A stretch of 64,000 nt of DNA from Hymenobacter cellulosilyticus (GTDB taxonomy: Bacteria > Bacteroidota > Bacteroidia > Cytophagales > Hymenobacteraceae): assembly GCF_022919215.1 (NCBI RefSeq), contig NZ_CP095046.1, forward strand, positions 124,001-188,000, read 5' to 3'. The notes beneath the pieces are model-generated. The model was not told the origin of the DNA and did not search any database. It worked only from the letters and a program-made list of their open reading frames with translations. Below, one piece after another: positions 35,101 to 47,000 of the stretch. The translations under genes and the position numbers were made by a program. Each line of letters starts with the position of its first letter. Within the stretch, counting starts at the first letter, position 1.

Positions 35101-36306
35101 TTAATAGTTCAGGTGAATGCCGTAACTCTCTTTTTCCAGAACGTCCTTCCACTGGGAAATCAGCTTTTTGTAAGTCTTGCCCACGGGCCGGATGTTGCGG
35201 TCCAGGTCGTAGAGGCCAAGCGGATTGACGCGGTTGTTGTCTTCGCGCAGGGCCGTGTCCCAGTCGACCTGGTCGATAAGCGAATACCAGGTAAAGCCCA
35301 CCAGCGGCACGCCGTCCTGCTTGAGCCGGTGGGCATTGGCCCATTGCCGCCACAGCCAGTTCACGGCCAAGGGCTCCCCGATGTTGGTTTCGGTGTGCAT
35401 TACGGGCAAATGGTACCGGTCGAAGTATTGCTTGGTGACGACGTAATACCCGAAAATATCCCCGCTGGGCACAATGCTGCCGTCGAGCTTAATGAGGTGC
35501 TCGTTGGTTTCGTAGTAGTCGTTGCCCATGATGCAGCGGGCCTTGATGTCGGACTTGCCAAACCAGTGGTATTCGTCACGGGTCATGCCGTTGTCGAGCA
35601 GGTACTCATACATCGTCACCGACACGGGGTAGCCGTAGGTCAGATCCAGGCTGAGGAAGCGCTTTTCGTTCATGAACTGCGCCCGGGGAATCAGCTCGGG
35701 GGCCTCGGGATGGTAGTACTCTGAGCTTTCACTCTGGATGAAGGTGGCCTCGGGCTGAATTTCCAGAATGGCCTGCATGCCCATCACGTTGGCCTTGCAC
35801 AGGTTTTTGAGCGTGGTGACGAAGTCTCGGTCGGAGGCTTTGCGCTCATTCCACCAGCCCATCTGGGCCGAGAAAAAGGCCGCAATGTAGATTTCGTTGA
35901 TGGGCGTGTAGAACTGGATATAGGGAAAGCGTGTGGCAAAAGCCCGGCAATAGTCGGCAAACAGGCGGGGGAAATCCGGGTTCTGGAAGTTGCCAATCCA
36001 GTCGGGCACACCGAAGTGACACAGGTCCACGATGGGCGTGATGTTCAGTTCGCGCAGGGTGTTGAAGGTCAAGTCCGTGAATTCCCAGTCGTATTTGTCG
36101 GGCCCGAGGTGGGTTTTGTAGTAGGGCGGTCCGTAGCGCAAAAACTCGATACCCATTTCCTTGACCAGCTCAAAGTCGCGCCGCCAGTTGTCGTAGTGCT
36201 TGGCCTTTTCCAGCTCGTCTACCCGCTTTTCCTGGCCGTTGGGCAGCAGGATGGTGGGGTAGCTGTTTTCGATGCCGGTGGCAAACATGAATTTATTGGC
36301 AGGCAT
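35101..36306 (-). CDS. GH1-like glycoside hydrolase
   Basis: 401 residues, somewhat shorter than typical family 1 beta-glucosidases (about 450). It has the (beta/alpha)8 features of the clan: FRYGPPYYKTHLG-like strand (here FLRYGPPYYKTHLGPDKYDW), VDLCHFGVPDWIGNFQNPDF, the acid/base glutamate in YTPINEIY (E138), the putative nucleophile in MHTETNIG (E306) and FTWYSLIDQVDWD near the C-terminal aglycone side. Both motifs differ from canonical NEP and ITENG. No signal peptide is present, so it acts in the cytoplasm or needs an unseen export route. Substrate unknown. Confidence 0.75.
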   Translation of the reverse strand: MPANKFMFATGIENSYPTILLPNGQEKRVDELEKAKHYDNWRRDFELVKEMGIEFLRYGPPYYKTHLGPDKYDWEFTDLTFNTLRELNITPIVDLCHFGVPDWIGNFQNPDFPRLFADYCRAFATRFPYIQFYTPINEIYIAAFFSAQMGWWNERKASDRDFVTTLKNLCKANVMGMQAILEIQPEATFIQSESSEYYHPEAPELIPRAQFMNEKRFLSLDLTYGYPVSVTMYEYLLDNGMTRDEYHWFGKSDIKARCIMGNDYYETNEHLIKLDGSIVPSGDIFGYYVVTKQYFDRYHLPVMHTETNIGEPLAVNWLWRQWANAHRLKQDGVPLVGFTWYSLIDQVDWDTALREDNNRVNPLGLYDLDRNIRPVGKTYKKLISQWKDVLEKESYGIHLNY

Positions 36307-36439
36307 GAGCGGACAGTTAGAGCGGTGAGGGGCAATGAGCCGGGTGGTGGCAGGTTTTTACGCAGGCAAGCAACAAACAGCGGATGGATTTTGGATGAAG
36401 CCGCCCCGAATGCTCTAGCTATTCTGACAACCTTTGCAA

Positions 36440-36492
36440 TGTTTATCGATGTATTATTTCCTTTAAACAGATAATATTTATTGTTTATCAAT
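36440..36492. promoter_or_regulatory. Direct repeats upstream of the DUF2975/XRE operon
   Basis: TGTTTATCGAT (36440-36450) and TGTTTATCAAT (36482-36492) differ at one base and lie 42 bp apart, close to four helical turns. The second is within ATTGTTTATCAATAACAAT, a partial palindrome. Position just before the operon that encodes an XRE regulator suggests autoregulation. This is inference. Confidence 0.4.
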
Positions 36493-36533
36493 AACAATCT
36501 TCCTTCTTTTGGGCAACCTCTAATCCATCCTTT

Positions 36534-37232
36534 ATGCCTTCTACCTATACCTCCCTCCCACCCTTTCTGCGCCTGGTTCGGTGGCTGGCGGCAGCCCAGT
36601 ACCTGTTTTCTACGCTGGGCATTATCATTTACCTAGCCTTTAGCTTCACGACGCTGCGTCAGGAATACCGGATGGCTTCCGTGACGCTGCAGGTGTGGGC
36701 CCCACAGCAGGGGCAGCTCCATAAGCCGGGCTACGACTCACTGGTGGCCAGCAAGCAGCCCAACGCGCACCGGCTGGTGCCGCTTACGGAGCGGATACGG
36801 TTGAAATACATAGAGAGTAACTGGGGCAAGAAGGTTGTTCTGGAACTGTTGGGTGTCTTGAACTCCTCGGCAGATGGGCGTGGTTCGCTGCCGCTGATGA
36901 TGTACTCCATGCTCACGGGTATGCTGCTGTACCGCATTCTGAACGAGATGCAGATTGAGTCGCCCTTCACCGAGAAGAATGCCCGGCGCATCCGCTGGCT
37001 AGGCCTGCTGATGATAAGCATTGACCTGTACCAGTACCTGGCCCGGATAATTCTGGCCAGGCTGGTACCGCCCGTGCCACTGCCGGGCCACAGCGGCACC
37101 GTGGCCCCGTACGTGCTGCTGGACGTGGGTCCGGAAATCGGAGCCTGGAAATTCGGCTTAGTTTTGCTGGTCGTAGCGGCCGTGTACCAGCGGGGCGTCG
37201 TGATGGCGCAGGAAGCTGAACTGACTGTTTGA
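36534..37232 (+). CDS. DUF2975 family membrane protein
   Basis: 232 residues with four hydrophobic segments: AAAQYLFSTLGIIIYLAFSF near the N-terminus, a middle pair (MYSMLTGMLLYRIL and RWLGLLMISIDLYQYLARIIL) and LVLLVVAAVYQRGVVM at the end. DUF2975 proteins are nearly always coupled with a small XRE regulator, as here: the next gene starts one base after this stop. The conserved segment TEKNARRIRWLGLLM (usually F-x-x-x-N/xxxRLR) is present. Family function is unknown. Confidence 0.85.
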   Translation: MPSTYTSLPPFLRLVRWLAAAQYLFSTLGIIIYLAFSFTTLRQEYRMASVTLQVWAPQQGQLHKPGYDSLVASKQPNAHRLVPLTERIRLKYIESNWGKKVVLELLGVLNSSADGRGSLPLMMYSMLTGMLLYRILNEMQIESPFTEKNARRIRWLGLLMISIDLYQYLARIILARLVPPVPLPGHSGTVAPYVLLDVGPEIGAWKFGLVLLVVAAVYQRGVVMAQEAELTV

Positions 37233-37233
37233 T

Positions 37234-37467
37234 ATGCCCATTATTGTAAACCTGGACGTGATGCTGGCCCGGCGCAAAATGTCGCTGAGCACTTTGGCCG
37301 CCGCTGTCAACATTACGCTGGCCAACCTCTCCATTCTCAAGAGCGGCAAGGCTAAAGCTATCCGCTTCAGCACCCTGGCCGCCATTTGCCAGGTGCTGGA
37401 GTGCCAGCCCGCTGACCTGCTCGAACACCGCCCCGACCCGGTCGACCTGCGCCCGGGCACCGAATAA
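37234..37467 (+). CDS. XRE-family (Cro/CI-like) transcriptional regulator
   Basis: 77 residues. MPIIVNLDVMLARRKMSLSTLAAAVNITLANLSILKSGKAKAIRFSTLAAICQVLECQPADLLEH is one helix-turn-helix domain of the YozG-type small XRE group that partners with DUF2975. The ATG lies one base after the upstream stop, so the pair is translationally coupled. It probably represses or activates its own operon through the direct repeats upstream. Confidence 0.9.
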   Translation: MPIIVNLDVMLARRKMSLSTLAAAVNITLANLSILKSGKAKAIRFSTLAAICQVLECQPADLLEHRPDPVDLRPGTE

Positions 37468-37473
37468 CCACTT

Positions 37474-37512
37474 AAAAAGAAAGCCTGCTAGAAGTAGCAG
37501 GCTTTCTTTTTT
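37474..37512. terminator. Terminator between the XRE gene and a convergent membrane gene
   Basis: AAAAAGAAAGCCTGCTA pairs with TAGCAGGCTTTCTTTTT around GAAG, followed by T6. It is usable from both sides. Confidence 0.85.
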
Positions 37513-37516
37513 GGAA

Positions 37517-38443
37517 TTAGCTAGCGGTGACGCTTTCGGCCGGCACGGCCGCCGTGCCGAAGCGGGCGTGCAGCTCCCGGCAAACGTGGGGTGCCACGCG
37601 CAGATATTCTAGCACGTCGGTGGTTTTCTCGCTCGTCTTGCCCTTGTCGTCGACTTCGATGGTCACGTTTTCGAGCGAGAGGTAGCAGCAGTCTTCATCC
37701 TGGGGCACGTGGTAGAGGTGCAGGCGGCCAAAGGAGCTTGAGGCTTCTTCTCCCGGCGCCAAGGGCTGCAGGTGGGTCCAGTCGGCGGCTTCGAGAGCGG
37801 CTTTTGTGGCCGCGGCATCGGCGAAGGCGGCGGTGGTTACCGGGAAGGTCAGCTTTTCGGCCCACTGGCCCGCCGTTTCGGAAAAGGGCGTAGCGGCCTG
37901 GGAATGCGCCAGAGCCCAGGCGCAGAACAGGATGATGGCCAGCTCAATAAACCAGACTAGGTACAGAGCCACCCCACTGAAGGTGACGGTGAAAATACTC
38001 CAGGTGCCGTTTTCGGCCAAGCGCGGCAGCATACCGAGCACGATGCCGGGTTGGGTGAGCAAACTCAAGAATACGTCGGCATTGAAGGTGGTATGGGTAA
38101 AGGAAGCCCGACTGCCCAAGGATTCCGTTTCGCCGGCACCGTTGACCAGCGTCAGGTAGAGGGCCCACTGTACGTACCATGCCCACAGCCCCACCACTAT
38201 AGCTAGCCAGCCCACCAGGGCCGGGTTTCGCAATTTGCCCAGCGTCGTCAACCCTTTGAGCACAATGGCCAGCCCTGCTCCGAAGCCCACGGTCAGCAGC
38301 ACGTTGATGTAGATAAAGGGAATGTACCAGGTGGCGTAGACGTAGACAAAGGCCAGCGGCACGGCTGCCACGGCCCCCAGCAGCAAAAAGCTCAGCACAC
38401 CGCCGATAGTTATTCGTTTGGAGGGTTGATAGTAAAGGTTCAT
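37517..38443 (-). CDS. Membrane protein of unknown function
   Basis: 308 residues from MNLYYQPSKRITIGGVLSFL; a start 22 codons upstream is disfavoured because the conserved-looking MNLYYQPSK begins here. There are about five membrane segments to residue 185 (LSFLLLGAVAAVPLAFVYVYA through YLVWFIELAIILFCAWALA), then a cytoplasmic tail of about 120 residues with HLQPLAPGEEASSSFGRLHL and a VTIEVDDKGK strand. Membrane segments with aromatic residues flank a hydrophilic loop (VNGAGETESLGS). I do not recognise the family. It is convergent with the DUF2975/XRE pair. Confidence 0.7.
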   Translation of the reverse strand: MNLYYQPSKRITIGGVLSFLLLGAVAAVPLAFVYVYATWYIPFIYINVLLTVGFGAGLAIVLKGLTTLGKLRNPALVGWLAIVVGLWAWYVQWALYLTLVNGAGETESLGSRASFTHTTFNADVFLSLLTQPGIVLGMLPRLAENGTWSIFTVTFSGVALYLVWFIELAIILFCAWALAHSQAATPFSETAGQWAEKLTFPVTTAAFADAAATKAALEAADWTHLQPLAPGEEASSSFGRLHLYHVPQDEDCCYLSLENVTIEVDDKGKTSEKTTDVLEYLRVAPHVCRELHARFGTAAVPAESVTAS

Positions 38444-38590
38444 CAGATGAGAGAAAGGAAATAGAGGAAAGAAAGGAAGCGGCAATATCCGGTGAAAATA
38501 TTCAATCAATATTATATTTAATAACCTTATTATCCTGACTTTTTTAATCTAAGACCCTGCTTCTCCGTCCCTCCAGCATTGAAATGGGCA

Positions 38591-38626
38591 CAAAAAAGCC
38601 CGACTCCTGACGGAACCGGGCTTTTG
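38591..38626 (-). terminator. Terminator of the S9 peptidase gene
   Basis: CAAAAAAGCCCG pairs with CGGGCTTTTG (10 bp) around a 14-nt loop, with a T-run on the minus strand, 18 bp after the stop. Confidence 0.65.
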
Positions 38627-38643
38627 CCAGTAGTGGCTGTACG

Positions 38644-41094
<2,451 letters not shown>

Positions 41095-41212
41095 GAGCAA
41101 CGGGAAAAGGACCTTGGATGGCCTGCAAAATACGCAAGCCTCCGGCAAGGACACCACCGTGCCACCGGATGTTGCAACGCCCGGCAAGACTCGTTCGATT
41201 CACTTCCTGCTG

Positions 41213-41863
41213 CTACAGGCCGCCCTTCTCCCACTGCCGGAGCTCAGCCTGCAGGTTGCGGCGGGCGGCGGTGTCGAGCTTTTCCCGGAAAAGCGGGGTC
41301 TGAAACAGAACCGGCGCCCCGAGCAGCTTTTCGAGTACCTGCTTGCGGCCCCGGCGGTAGAGAATGTCGGGCACGAGGCGGTACTCCTGCCGCACCTGTC
41401 GGGCGTACTGCCAGTAGTCGGCCTCGGCGGCCCCAAGAATCTGCAGGTCGGCGTCGAGGAAGAGGTGCAGGTCGGTGTCGGCGGCGGGCTGGGGCTGGGT
41501 GTGGTCTTTGGTGCGCTCAATGAGGAAGCTCACGCGCTGGCGCCGCTCGGCCGGAAAACTGGTTTTGGCCAAAAATTCCTGGGCTAGGGCCGCGCTGCGC
41601 ACTTCATTGTCGTCGCGTATGGGGTTGTACACCACGTCGTGAAACCAGATGGCTAGCTGCACCACCTCTGCGTCGTGCACCAGGGCTTTGTGCTGCTCGG
41701 CAGTTTCGAGCAGCTTGCGAATATGAGCCAGGGAGTGGTAGTGCCGGCCCGACGATTCGTAGGCGGCCGTGAGCTGGCGGTAGGTGGCGTCGCGCAGGGT
41801 GACGGGCAGACCCAGCCGGGTAGCCAGCTGTCCCCAGCGGGCTTCTAAAGTAGTTGGCATCAT
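41213..41863 (-). CDS. HD-domain metal-dependent phosphohydrolase-like protein
   Basis: 216 residues. RHYHSLAHIRKLLE supplies the first histidines, and LAIWFHDVVYNP is the H-D pair of the HD superfamily, with DNEVRSAALAQEFL and TKDHTQ following. DLDLQILG-type (LFLDADLQILGAAEADYW) is typical of the small YfbR/predicted hydrolase group seen beside acetyltransferases. The ATG overlaps the stop of the GNAT gene (ATGA), so the two are coupled. Substrate unknown; this family contains nucleotidases and phosphohydrolases. It lies downstream of the GNAT gene and upstream of the S9 peptidase. Confidence 0.8.
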   Translation of the reverse strand: MMPTTLEARWGQLATRLGLPVTLRDATYRQLTAAYESSGRHYHSLAHIRKLLETAEQHKALVHDAEVVQLAIWFHDVVYNPIRDDNEVRSAALAQEFLAKTSFPAERRQRVSFLIERTKDHTQPQPAADTDLHLFLDADLQILGAAEADYWQYARQVRQEYRLVPDILYRRGRKQVLEKLLGAPVLFQTPLFREKLDTAARRNLQAELRQWEKGGL

Positions 41864-42353
41864 CAGAATAGCGGAATAAGTATAGCGCGTTTAGTTAGCC
41901 GTGGGGCGCCGTACGGGTTGGGCAGACGGATTTCCATGAACCGCTCGGGCGTGGGCAGGGAGCCAAAGCCAAACTGGGTGTAGAGCCCGTGGGCGTCGAG
42001 CGTAGCCAGCATCTTACGGCGCAAGCCCTGCAGCTCGGGATGAGCCCACACGCAGCTCATCAGCCACTTCGACAAGCCCACACCCCGAAACTCGGGCAGC
42101 ACGAACACGTCGCAAAGCCAGGCGAAGGTAGCATAATCGGTGACGACGCGGGCAAACCCGGCCTGCCGCCCGTCGGGGCATAGAGGCCAAAGTTGAGGGA
42201 GTGAGCAATGGCCCGCTCCACCGTAGCCCGCGGAATATTCTGGGCCCAGTACGAGTCGTGAGCTAAATACTGGTGAACAGCGGCCACGTCGAGCTGGGCG
42301 GGGTCGGTACTGATGCGGAACTGTTGCGGATGGGTGTGTTCGACGAAAAGCAT
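41863..42353 (-). CDS. GNAT-family N-acetyltransferase, frameshifted
   Basis: Reconstructed length is 163 residues from MLFVEHTHPQQFRISTDPAQ. The frame breaks at the G4 run 42175-42178; adding one base joins SLNFGLYAPDGRQAGFARVV to TDYATFAWLCDVFVLPEFRG, then VGLSKWLMSCVWAHPELQGL and DAHGLYTQFGFGSL. The acetyl-CoA-binding pyrophosphate loop is the PEFRGVGLSKWL segment (Q/R-x-x-G-x-G/A pattern). It belongs to the GNAT group with the YTQFGF-F/S-LPTPERFMEI tail that acetylates small molecules. The 3' end overlaps the HD gene by ATGA. Confidence 0.8.
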
Positions 42354-42516
42354 GTGCGGCGCGAAAAAGCAAACTCAGGTAAGAAGGCCGCCAAAACCGG
42401 GCCTTGGCTTATCTACAAAGCTACCCGCCCCGAATTCCTAAGCAAGCTAATCCATTCAGGCTTCTCTCTCGTTAACATAGAATCAGGCTTATTCTTTCAC
42501 GCTCAATTAGTTGTCT

Positions 42517-43926
42517 ATGAAACGTTTTCTTTACTGTACTGCCCTGGCCGCCTTACTGGCGGGCTCATCTGCGGCCCAGGCCCAAACCACGACCTTTACC
42601 GTAGGCGGCACCACCGTTTCGGTTTCGCCCCTGGTCACCAACATAAGTGTGCCGTGGGAGCTGGTGTGGGGCCCCGACAACTTTATCTGGATGACCGAGC
42701 GCAACGGGCGCATCAGCCGGGTAAACCCCGATACCGGCGAGGTACTGCCCCTGCTCAACGTGCCCGACGTAACCCAAGTTGGGGAAAGCGGCCTGTTGGG
42801 CCTGGCCCTCCACCCCGACTTTGCCACTTCGCCTTATCTCTACATCGTGTACAACTACACCGACAGCGGGGTGCTCAAGGAAAAGCTCGTCCGCTACACC
42901 TACGCGGCCAGCACCCGCACGTTGAGCAATCCGCTGGTGCTGATGGGCAACATTACGGCAACGACGACCCACAGCGGCTCCCGCCTGCTCATTCTGCCCG
43001 ACCGGACGCTGCTGATGACTACCGGCGACGCCCAGCAACGGCCCGAGGCCCAAAACGCCAGTTCCCTGAACGGCAAAATCCTGCGTCTGAACCTGGACGG
43101 CACCGTGCCGAGCAATAATCCTACGCCGGGCAGCCTGGTGTATACGCTGGGCCACCGCAACCCCCAGGGCCTGACGCGGGCCAGCAACGGCAAAATCTAC
43201 AGCTCAGAGCATGGGGAGAACATTGAAGATGAGGTAAACCTGATTGAAGCCGGCCGCAACTACGGCTGGCCCAGCGTGGAAGGCGTGTGCAACCTGCCCG
43301 CCGAGCAAACGTTTTGCACGGCCAACAACGTGCGCCAGCCCCTGCGGACCTGGACGCCGACTATAGCCACCGCCGGCCTGATTCACTACGACCATCCGGC
43401 TATTCCGGAGTGGCGCAACAGCCTGCTGATGGTGAACCTGAAAGCATCCCGGCTGGTGCAGATGCCGCTGAGCGCAACCACCGACAATATTGGCACCGAC
43501 AACTCCTACCTGACCACCTTTGGCCGCCTGCGCTCCATCTGCATGTCACCGCAGGGAAAAATTTACATTGGCACCAGCAACCGTGACGGCCGAAATCAGA
43601 ATCCGGCCGCTACCGATGACCGAATCCTGGTGCTGGAAAACCGCTCTTATCTGCCTGCGTCAGCCAAGGCTGCCACCAAGGCTGCCAAACTGAGTGTATG
43701 GCCCAACCCAGCCCAAGGCACCGTGACGCTCCGGCTGCCCACCGCTTCGGCCGCTCCCATGCAGGCCACCGTGCTCGACGCGCTGGGTCGGGTAGCCCGC
43801 ACCACGCAGTTTGCCGCCGGCCAGGCCGAGCTACAGCTCAATATTGTGGGTCTTGCGCCGGGTATCTACGCCGTGCGGGCCCAAAGCGGCGCTTCCTCCT
43901 ACACCCAGCAGCTGGTAGTACGCTAA
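42517..43926 (+). CDS. Secreted PQQ-type sugar dehydrogenase-like propeller with type IX sorting domain
   Basis: 469 residues or slightly less; the ATG at 42517 (MKRFLYCTALAALLAGSSAAQAQ) gives a signal peptide, whereas a TTG two codons earlier is not needed. The propeller has VPWELVWGPDNFIWMTERNGRISRVNP, GLLGLALHPDF, GRPxGxNP-type (LGHRNPQGLTRASNGKIYSSEHG) and GRNYGWPSVEG, matching glucose/sorbosone dehydrogenases (soluble aldose dehydrogenase). The last 75 residues (KLSVWPNPAQGTVTLRLP, ALGRVARTTQFAAG, GLAPGIYAVRAQSG, QQLVVR) are a type A T9SS C-terminal sorting domain, so the enzyme is surface-exposed or secreted. It is related to the lipoprotein at 19717. Confidence 0.9.
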   Translation: MKRFLYCTALAALLAGSSAAQAQTTTFTVGGTTVSVSPLVTNISVPWELVWGPDNFIWMTERNGRISRVNPDTGEVLPLLNVPDVTQVGESGLLGLALHPDFATSPYLYIVYNYTDSGVLKEKLVRYTYAASTRTLSNPLVLMGNITATTTHSGSRLLILPDRTLLMTTGDAQQRPEAQNASSLNGKILRLNLDGTVPSNNPTPGSLVYTLGHRNPQGLTRASNGKIYSSEHGENIEDEVNLIEAGRNYGWPSVEGVCNLPAEQTFCTANNVRQPLRTWTPTIATAGLIHYDHPAIPEWRNSLLMVNLKASRLVQMPLSATTDNIGTDNSYLTTFGRLRSICMSPQGKIYIGTSNRDGRNQNPAATDDRILVLENRSYLPASAKAATKAAKLSVWPNPAQGTVTLRLPTASAAPMQATVLDALGRVARTTQFAAGQAELQLNIVGLAPGIYAVRAQSGASSYTQQLVVR

Positions 43927-43956
43927 GCATTCTGAACTGATGCCGCCAAAAGCATA

Positions 43957-43988
43957 AAAGGCGCTGCGGAATCCGCAGCGCCTTTTTT
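43957..43988. terminator. Terminator between the T9SS dehydrogenase and the repeat protein gene
   Basis: AAAAGGCGCTGCGGA pairs with TCCGCAGCGCCTTTT around a tiny loop, then T-run. The convergent genes share it. An almost identical stem sequence is used at 51014 and a related one at 53584. Confidence 0.85.
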
Positions 43989-44014
43989 GGCTTGTGCTGA
44001 AGAGGTTTTTACAC

Positions 44015-47000
44015 CTACTCCAGCACTACTTTGCGCGTGATGGTGTAGTCGCCTACTTTCACCCGCAGCGTGTAGATACCCGTTGCCATACCTTTCACGG
44101 TGAGCGTAGCTTCTACTGCTCCGGCCTGCACGGCTACCGACTGCGTCAGAACCTGCTGGCCCAGGGCGTTGAGCAGGGTGGCCTGCACCGTCTTGGTTTG
44201 CGCAGCTCCGCGAATACGCAGCGTAATAGCGCCCGTGTTGCTAGGGTTCGGGAATACGCTGACCTCGCCGCCGGGCAGTTCCTTGGTGTTGCTCAGAACA
44301 GTCTGACGGGCGCAAATCGTGAAAGAACCGGTGGCATCGTTGGAGCCGTAGCCCGCTACCATCACGTAGTACTTCGTGTTGGGCGTCATCGCCGCGCTGA
44401 ACGTGCCCACCGTCTGGTTGTTGCCGCTGCTAGCCTGGCAGGCTACCTGGGTAAAGGCCGTGGAGCAGGACGCCGCGGTGAAAATCCGTACCTGGCCGGC
44501 GGGGCCGCCGGTGGTGGTGATTTGTACCCCGGAAACCGAAGCGCCGGTCGTCATCGTGAACCATACATCTTTCGGCGAGTTGGACGTGGTGCAACCTGGG
44601 TTTACGTAGCCGTTGGCCACGCTCGTAGTAGCACCCGTGTTGTTGCCCGTAACGGGCGTGCAGCCCGAGCTGGTAATGGGCAGCTCCACGGCGCCGCATG
44701 CGTCGTTGTTGGTCGGAATCGGGGCCGGAGTCGTGAAGCACACAGGACCAGCAGCGGCGCTGACGCCAGCCGTAGCGCCCGTCGTGCCGCAGTTCTGCGA
44801 CACGTAGTAGCAATACTCCGTGTTGGGCAGCAGGCCGGTAACGTCCACGAACGTGCCAGTGAGGCCCGTGAGGCGGGTGCCGGCCGACGAACCAGGCGTG
44901 AAGCCCTGAGGACCGTACTCAACGTTGAACGTGGCACCGGCTACGGGAGTCGTTACGGCCCAGTTCAGACGGGCGCTGGTCGTGGCAACGTTCGAGGCGT
45001 TCAGGCCCACAGGAGCCGGGCACGACGAGTTCGAGCGCACGCACAGCTTAAATCTGCCGAATACGTCGTTGTCGTACTCAAATACGCGGATGTACAGCAC
45101 TTCGCCGGGCGTACGGCCGGTGAGTTCCAGCTGAGAGAAGAAGCCGTTTCCACCGTCGTCGTTGCAGCCTACCACGGTCAGGGCACCGCAGGTGCCGGAA
45201 TAGATGGCCAAGCCGGTGTCTTCCAGCGGGCTACCGCCTACTGAGTCGGTAGTTGCAATAATGCTGCCTGTGGCTGGTACTACCACCTTGAACCATACGT
45301 CGCCACCGCTGTAGCGGGAGCAGCCGGGAGCCGGAATGTTCGCCGATGCCGTTGCGCCGGAGTTGCTGGCTACAATGCGGGTGCTGCAGGTGCTGCCGAA
45401 CTGCACGGCTACTTCCGTCGCCGAAGCGCATTCGTCGTTGGCTGGCGGCGGGTCGTTGGCAAGCGAGGTTACGCAGACGGTGAAGGCCGCTGCTGCCGCC
45501 GTTGGCGTCGAGGAGCTGTAGGAATATATCCGCACGTAGTACACGTTGCCAATTGTCAGACCCGTGTAGAGCTTGGTATTGGGGTCGGAGTAACCAACCG
45601 AAGTCAGCGTAGCGCAGGAGCCCGAAAGCAATTGCTGCACGTAGTCGCCGGTACCCGTCAGTGTAACGGTGTGCCCGGTAGAGGTAGCCGTAAACTTGTA
45701 CCATACATCGTCATCAGCCGTGCCGATTGGGGCAGCCAAACCGGCAGGACCGGTAGCGCCTAACAGCGTACCACTGGTAGGAGCCGAGCAAGAAGAGGTA
45801 GCAGAGGGCGTCAGGGTAACTGCACTAGCGCAGTCGTCGTTGGCCGGCGCCGTAATCGGAGTGGGCGTGGTGACGCAGATGGTGAAGGCCGCTGCCGCCG
45901 TTGTGGGGAAGTAGAGGCATAAGAGTACACCCGTACAAAGTACGTGGTGCCTACCGTGAGGCCAGAGTACGTCTTGGCGTTGGGGTCGGAGTAGCCCACC
46001 GAAGTCAGGGCAGCGCAGGAGCCCGAGAGGATTTCCTGCACGTAGTCGCCGGTACCCGTGAGCGTAACGGTATGGGTGGTGGCCGTAGCCGTGAACTTGT
46101 ACCACACGTCGTCATCAGCCGTGCCTACCGGAGTAGCCAAGCCGGTGGTGCCCGAAGCACCTTCCACGGTACCGCTAGTAGCCGAAGAACAAGCTGCATT
46201 CAAGGCTTCTGGCGTTAGAGTCACGGCGTTGGCGCAGGCATCGTTAGCGGGCGGTGCACCCGACGTAACGCAAATAGTAAATGCCCCAGCAGTGCCCGTT
46301 ACGGGTACCGAGCCAAATGAGTAAACCCGCACCAAGTAACTGGTACCTACAGCAAGACCAGTATACGTCTTAGCATTGGGGTCGGAGAAACCAACTGAAG
46401 TTGGGGTAGCACAGGAACCCGTGAGGATTTCCTGCACATAGTTGCCCGTGCCCGTCAGCGTAATAGTATGCACCGTCGAGGTAGCGGTAAAGCGGTACCA
46501 CACGTCGTCATCAGCCGTGCCGGTCGGTGCGGCCAGGCCGGTGGTGCCGGTGGCGCCTTCCACCGTGCCGCTGGTAGCGGCCGTACAGGCAGCACCGGTA
46601 GTAGCTGGAGTCAGCGTTACGGCATTGGCACAAGCATCATTGCTGGGTGCCGGCGAGCTGGTAACACAGATGGTAAAGGCTGCCGCGGCAGTTGTAGGGA
46701 ATGCGGAGCCATAAGAGTACACCCGAACATAATACGTGCTACCAACCGTCAGCCCTGAGTAGGTGCTCACGCTGGGATCCGAGTAATCCACAGAAACCAG
46801 GCTGCCGCAGGAGCCCGAGAGAATTTCCTGCACGTAGTCGCCGGTACCCGTGAGCGTAACGGTATGGGTGGTGGCCGCAGCCGTGAACTTGTACCATACA
46901 TCGTCATCAGCCGTGCCAACGGGCGTAGCTAGGCCAGTAGTGCCGGTGGCGCCTTCCACCGTGCCGCTGGTAGCGGCCGAGCAGGTGGAAGTAGCAGACG

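Noticed and set aside
43994..45244. 416-codon open frame opposite the adhesin gene
   Set aside because: Low-complexity Arg/Gly/Ala composition typical of antisense translation of Thr/Gly/Ala repeats.
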